From Adineta steineri (Eukaryota; Rotifera; Eurotatoria; Adinetida; Adinetidae): a stretch of DNA of 64,000 nucleotides. The translations under genes and the position numbers were made by a program. This document shows, in pieces, positions 58,234 to 64,000 of the stretch. Location: assembly GCA_905250115.1 (NCBI GenBank), contig CAJNOI010000039.1, positions 265,696-329,695 on the forward strand. Reading direction: 5' to 3'. The notes under the pieces are model-generated. The model worked only from the letters and a program-made list of their open reading frames with translations. It was not told the DNA's origin and made no database searches. Every line of letters begins with the position of its first letter. Position 1 is the first letter of the stretch.

Positions 58234-60502
58234 CTTATATATGTGTTTGATCAGATACTCAATTATTTGTGTGTATGTGTGTACTTTTTTTTCTTTTCCT
58301 TTCTTCAAAACATATGTGACAAGGTGCTCTGATGTCTAGTAAAAATTGGTTCCTTTCTTTTTTTTTTTTGTTTGTTGTTCTTGTTATTGTTGTTGTATAT
58401 ATTCTTTCGTTCAGTTTATCTATTCTAGTCGGATGTTCTATATTCCCAGAGAAAGAGACCTATAATCTTTATGTAAATTTATTCTCTGTCTCTTCCTTTG
58501 CTACTATTAATACTACTACTACTACTACTACAATTATTTGTGTATAATCATCAAACAAACAATAAGAAAAAGAAAAGCAAAAAGGAATATACATTTATCT
58601 TTATATGACAATGAAAAATATGTTTAGCCTTCATCTTGTGTTCACTTAATTCATTTTCATTCATGTGCAAAACGAAAAAATAACTGATGAATCATGATTT
58701 TGTTTATATATAGAATTTTTGATGATGTCGTCGTCGTTGTTGTTGTTAATTCAAGTGGATAGGACAATTTTTTTCTCTTTCTCTCTCTCCCTCTTTCTTT
58801 CTCTTTCATAATCTGTCAAGCAAGTCAAGTCTATCATATTATCCAACCTCTTTTGTCAATGAGGTGTGCGTGCTTGTTCATAATAGGAAATTTTTCTCCA
58901 CATTATGTAATTTCCGCTCTTCACATTTCTTCTTTTTTTTTTCGATTATGATCAATGTTACATTGAATAGTGACAAACAATGATTGCATATGTATATATT
59001 CACATTAAAATCATATATCGATTTGTATGAACGACCAAACTATTCAATATATATATAATATTGCTTCCATATATTGTCAAGTCTGATTATTAGGACAAAA
59101 AAGAACTTGATATGAAGTTCATCATTCAAATAGCTTGTCTAAGAGAAAAGGTTATATAAATAGAATCTATCACTTCTCTCTCTGTCTTCTCTATATATGT
59201 ATATACACGTATAGTTTAAAAAACATCATTATCTTCATATAAACCATCGCTACTGCGATTAATAGACATATTTACATAGTACACATACATACATTGATTG
59301 AGACAACGAGATCAGAAGCAGTATCAAATTCAGTTTTTCTTTTTCGATATTTGCAAAATTGCCCTCTCGAAATGGAAGAAATCGAGATGTCAATTAAAAA
59401 CAAGGCTTCACTCAATATGTTTTGAGAATCTCTTGAAAAAAGACGAGAAAGAAAAAGAAAGAAACGAGAGAGAGACTAGAGTGTTTCTCTGCCCATAGAC
59501 ATATATATATATATATATATAAACATAAACTTATCGTCGCTAGTATATAGCTACGAATTTGCCATCATAATCCGATGCAGCTTGTCGACAATGACGGTGA
59601 TGAGATGGAAATGGGAAGATGAGAAAGCGGAAGAGAGCAAGAGCAATGGCATATGTAGACTTCGAATCCATTTGCGTGTATGTGTGTTAGCTAAAAATAT
59701 AAAGGAAAAAAAGAAGAAGAAGAAGAAGGGAAAGGAGGAAGGCAAGCAAACGAACGAGTAAAGAACGTGTGCCCGGCCGAAACTCTTTCAACAACATACA
59801 AACGCGCGAGTGTATGCGCGTAAGATAGACATCAAAAAGGCGAGTGAGAGCCCACATTTTTCTTTCTTTTTTTTTCTCCCTTCGGACGAGACCGAAAGAA
59901 CGAACGAACGAACGATAGGAAAGAAAAAGAAGAAGAAAAATATATCTTTTGCATCGGCACATTCATTTCTCTGGAGACGAAAAAGAATAAGAAAAAAGAA
60001 AAAAAAAAACGACACGACGACGATCATCACTCTCTGTAAGCAAACGTAGCCCTGAATAGAGTATGTGTGTGTGCAGAACGACGAACGGCCTTTTCTTCTT
60101 CTTCTTCTTCTTCTCGTCATGTTAATATTTTCTTTGTTCTTCACAAATGTGAAATAGACTGACCCGTCGATAGAAAGCAGAAAAAGAAGGGAAGGGAATA
60201 GATCGTAGCAGCAGTAATAGCAGCAGCAGCAGCAACAGTCCGTAATATGACTTTCTTCTCTTCTTCTCTTTCTTCTTCTTCTTCGTCTTCGTTTTCTTCT
60301 AATCCGAGCCCGTCCTTAATTGCCAATACGTGCGTTATTTTCTTCTTCTCCTTTTCCTCTCTCTCTCTCCCTTCTGTGCTTTTGTTATTGTTCTCTCTCT
60401 CACTCTCTGCCCGGTTATAGGACCACCCAACAAACACACATATACACATACAAAGACCAAGCAAGGCAACAGCATGAGCCGTCTCGTCATCGTCATCATA
60501 CG
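58234..60502. other. spacer between the two ZNF608/609-like genes
   Basis: This 2.3-kb region begins with the AT-rich 3' UTR of copy A. The right half (59.6-60.5 kb) has alternating purine and pyrimidine tracts: (GAA)n near 59714-59731, (TTC)n at 60096-60114 and 60260-60298, and (GAAC)n near 59898. These are probably 5' UTR or promoter of copy B. Open stretches here follow the tracts and are not called. Confidence 0.5.
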
Positions 60503-61013
60503 ATGAATCTTCTCATCGAACAACGTCCAACAACAATAACGTCAACAAAATCCCAACAACAACAATCTCAAATATCAAATGAAAATGACATGAACAATAG
60601 TTCATCACCATCTTCTCCGCTCGTACTTAAAATCAAGCGGCATACTACAAAACAACAACAAAACGATCTTAGTTCTACTTCATCACATATGTCTGAAGAA
60701 GATAATAATAATTCTCATTCGACAAATATTCAACGTTTAAAACGTACCTCATTACCCAATACAACAGCAACACGTCGTCCGTCGTCACCTGCATTTAATG
60801 GTAAACAACAACAAGCAACAAAACGTTCTGTAACAATTGATAATAATAATAATGATTTAACGTCAAATATTGATGATATTTCTGCATCAAAACGATTTAA
60901 ACGAGATGATTTAAATGTATGTTAAATTGTTGATTTTTTGTCTTTGAATTTTTATAGTAGTTATTTTTATTTCTTTTATTTATTTACTTTACTTCTGATG
61001 ATGAAATCCGCTT

Positions 61014-61044
<31 letters not shown>

Positions 61045-63811
61045 AACATCATTTCTTTATTTTTCTTTTGTTTGTTTTATTAAGCACTCATCGTCTTCAA
61101 CCAAAGTAGATGCCTGTGTTGAAACAGTCTCTGTTGGTTTGGCAACTGAACCTGATCATCTTGGTCCCTGTGAGCCCGTATGTTGTTTTTCGTTAAATCT
61201 CATTTCCTTTCAATAATGTATTCATTCATTCCATTTTTTCTTTCTTTTCTGTAGGGTACAAGCGTCGTTTTAGAAGGCATCGTTTGGAATGAAACCGACA
61301 GCGGTAAGTAACAGTAGTAATCATATAAAAAAAAAGAAGAAAGAAGTAGCAGTACTTCATAATAATAATAATAATAATAATAATAAACATACACGAGTGC
61401 GTATATGCTAAAACATCAGCAATAAATAATCAGACGAAACAGATGTTGCTGTTTCTGTTTCTATATATCGTTGGTAAACTTCTAGAATTTATCGTCATAA
61501 TACAATGTATATATATATATATATATAAATATATATTTATATGTAATCTTATCATCATGACGAACAGCAACTCTTGTTTTCTTGATAGTATCTATCAACT
61601 AATTTCTATTTTCCAGCTCAATTAACAGTTACATATAAAGATATGAAATCAATTAATCACACGCATCAATTGTTAAAAGATGAAAAACTTTTTTTTTCTT
61701 CTTTTATATTAATTATATTACCTGTATATTACAGATTTAATCTTACTTAGACTGAAAGAGAAAAAGAAATCAAATATTGTATGTATATATTTTTTCTTCA
61801 GGTGTACTCGTCGTTAATGTCACATGGCGAGGTAAAACTTATGTCGGTACATTACTTGATTCAACAAAACAAGATTGGGCTTGTCCAAGGTAAGAGAAAA
61901 TAAAAGATATTATTAAAAAAAAAATTTAGTTTTTCCCCTGAAACATTAATTAGATTAACATGTGAATCACCAACGAGTGATTATGATGCTCGAAGTACTA
62001 ATAAAACTAGTCGATCAAAACGTACTGGTGCCGGTGGAAATAATCGATGTTCAAATCAACATGCAGTATCTTTATGTCAACAAATAGCATCGAATACTCT
62101 AACAATCGGAATAGATGATCGTAAACTTCGTAATAATATTAAATCTAGACAATCGAAACGTTTAAATAATCTTTCAACAACAATAACGGAAGAAACAACG
62201 AATAATTCGTCACCATTAACATCACCATTTCGAGCAAATAATCCAACATTTTTTTCTACTGAAACATCATCATCATCATCAACAACAACAACAACCACCA
62301 CAGCAACAGCAACAACAACAACAACTACTAGTGAACCTCAATTAATCTCATGTTCAGAACCTCAATGTCATAAACGTTTTGCTTCAAATATTGCACTTAA
62401 TTATCATTTAAGTGACGCACATAAAAAACCTGAAACAACATCAATTATTCCACAAGCTAATACACGTGATGAAGAAGATGTTGCACATATTCTTGCTAAT
62501 GTTGCTGATTATGTACGTCGTACTTCTCCACCTTCATCTATACGTTGTTCACCTGAACATCATCGACAAGCAATTCCATCACCAGCTATTGTTAATTCTC
62601 CACCATCAAATATAAAAACATTAGAAAATTGTTCGCCATCAACATTAACATGGCCATGTCCACAAATATCATCAAAACTTGTTTTATCATCACCATTAAA
62701 TCATACTGAACGAACTCTATCACCAAATTCTACAAGGTTTGTTAAACGAAAGAAAAGAAAAGAAAAGAATAAATTTACTTTTCATTATGAATCCTTATTA
62801 TTATGTTAATTAAAATAGAATAATGAAACATATAAAAAAAGAATTTTTATGATTTCTTTCTAGGTGTAAATTAAACAATACTGAAATGAATATTCTCGAG
62901 AATAAAAATAATATCGATCAAGATGAAGTAAAATCTTCAGTGAAACCAGCTGATCATTTTCTATTACATATCCAAGATGAACCAACTATTAAAAATAACT
63001 CATTAACAACATCTTTTCTCGATTCAAATATAAAAAAAGATCGAAATAATAATAAAAAACGTTCAAAGATTCCAACACCTCCTCCTCCACCGCCTCCACC
63101 ACCGACTTCATCTTCACCAGCATATTCTGATATATCTGATGAAGAACCAACACCAAATGAACAACCACTTCCACCGTCAACTATTAATCTCTTAACAGCA
63201 ACAAATGGAAAAATTGATGAAAATGGAAATAATCTACATTCTTCATCATCGTCATCATCATCTTCATTTCTAACTAATTCAGATATATCAAATCCTACAT
63301 GGCCAACACAAATGCTCTTCCAACAATTCAGTCCATTTATACCACAACAAACATTGACTACAACAGCAGTATCGAACAATAAAGATATATCAACTACACC
63401 AACTCGGTAATTGAGAATTTTTTTATCAAATATTTTCATTTCTTTTCATTTTCATCTAGTTTGAACAGTAATAATACTTGTCCATCATCTAATGGTACCA
63501 GTGACTCAACTGTAAAAAATATTCTTGATGCACGTCGTTCCTCAACAACGAAATCATCATCATCTTCTTCCTCCCCTCCACTACCTTCAACAAATCTATA
63601 TCATTATCAAACAAATGAAACAAAATTTCCAACACCTATTATAAATACTTTGACATCACCGAATGAAAATCTACTTCATCTATCATCATCATCAACAACA
63701 CCAACAACTATAAAACCAATGGATATACTTGATTATTCATTAAATAATAATAGTCGGACAACAAATGGTGGACAATATCATCATTCATCTTCATTACATC
63801 CGTCTCGGTGA
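60503..63811 (+). CDS. ZNF609: ZNF608/609 (scribbler/brakeless)-type regulator, copy B, with C2H2 finger
   Basis: Seven exons (60503-60916, 61085-61177, 61255-61303, 61802-61889, 61954-62736, 62864-63406, 63460-63811) give 773 residues in frame. The core reads [52 protein letters not shown], closer to human ZNF608/609 than copy A (LEG, TLLDST, ESPTSD). A C2H2 finger follows: C-x4-C-x12-H-x4-H in [11 protein letters not shown]...NYHLSDAH. The rest is Ser/Thr/Pro-rich with a polyproline run (exon 6). The stop is TGA at 63809-63811. Because the preceding CG|GTGATG could be a splice donor, the gene may continue past the window. Known role: nuclear transcription cofactor; ZNF609 interacts with cohesin-loading and Integrator factors. 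Confidence 0.85.
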
Positions 63812-64000
63812 TGATATGGATCTGTTTTTTTCTGTTCTTTTCCGGAACTTGTCGATCAATTTGTTTTTTTGTTTTTGGAGTTTTTTTTTCTTTTGTTTTG
63901 TTGAGGTACAATACTTCGAGCATTTAAGCAAAAAAAGAAAGAAGTACACAGGGAGAAAAAAAAATCTCTATTTGATCGATCATGTAAAAGTATCAATCAA

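Noticed and set aside
1-64000. tRNA, rRNA or bdelloid spliced-leader genes
   Set aside because: A scan for B-box-like GGTTCRANNCC motifs and for the spliced-leader exon found nothing convincing; a tRNAscan or Rfam run would settle this.

Overview
The window looks like nuclear DNA from an AT-rich invertebrate, most plausibly a bdelloid-rotifer-like lophotrochozoan. The genes are eukaryotic and split by very small introns (mostly 45-70 bp, GT-AG). Many proteins carry Asn/Gln/Ser/Thr homopolymers, intergenic DNA is AT-rich, and the transposable elements are short non-autonomous DNA elements. The species is an inference; the animal identity rests on metazoan gene families (FYCO1, GIT, EMSY, PNRC, ZNF608/609, EVG1).

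Left third (1-15.7 kb): the 5' half of a FYCO1-like gene (minus), a myristoylated EF-hand-like protein, DNAJC11 and a tristetraprolin-type CCCH protein (all plus), then a multi-spanning membrane phosphatase of the CDKN3 type (minus). A gene-poor stretch follows and ends in a transposon island at 13.4-15.3 kb. The island holds an AATAAAAT-type array pair, palindromes, a Helitron and a hAT MITE.

Centre (15.4-22 kb): a gene for a tiny secreted peptide with a TATA box is followed within tens of bases by a 5.8 kb tandem array of about 62 diverged 93-bp units. Phase-compatible splice sites on both sides suggest that the array fills an intron of the peptide gene. This is the most unusual structure in the window.

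Middle (22.7-46.6 kb): a dense gene block. It holds an E(z)/EZH2 methyltransferase and PAS-domain kinase PASK (head to head), a small type I membrane protein, an S28 serine carboxypeptidase, EMSY, GIT (21 exons), a PNRC-like decapping cofactor and an EVG1/UPF0193 ciliary-type protein. A hAT MITE with a perfect 8-bp target duplication lies downstream of PASK.

Right third (46.6-64 kb): a TIR-bounded MITE, an unrecognised secreted helical protein, about 6 kb of microsatellite-rich non-coding DNA with a long hairpin, then two tandem ZNF608/609 (scribbler/brakeless)-type genes. Only the second encodes the C2H2 finger.

Exon totals were checked by hand: for every multi-exon gene complete in the window, the exon lengths given sum to a multiple of three. 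The genes do not form one pathway. Transcription and chromatin control (EZH2, EMSY, two ZNF608/609) and mRNA decay (TTP, PNRC) are well represented, but that may be chance.
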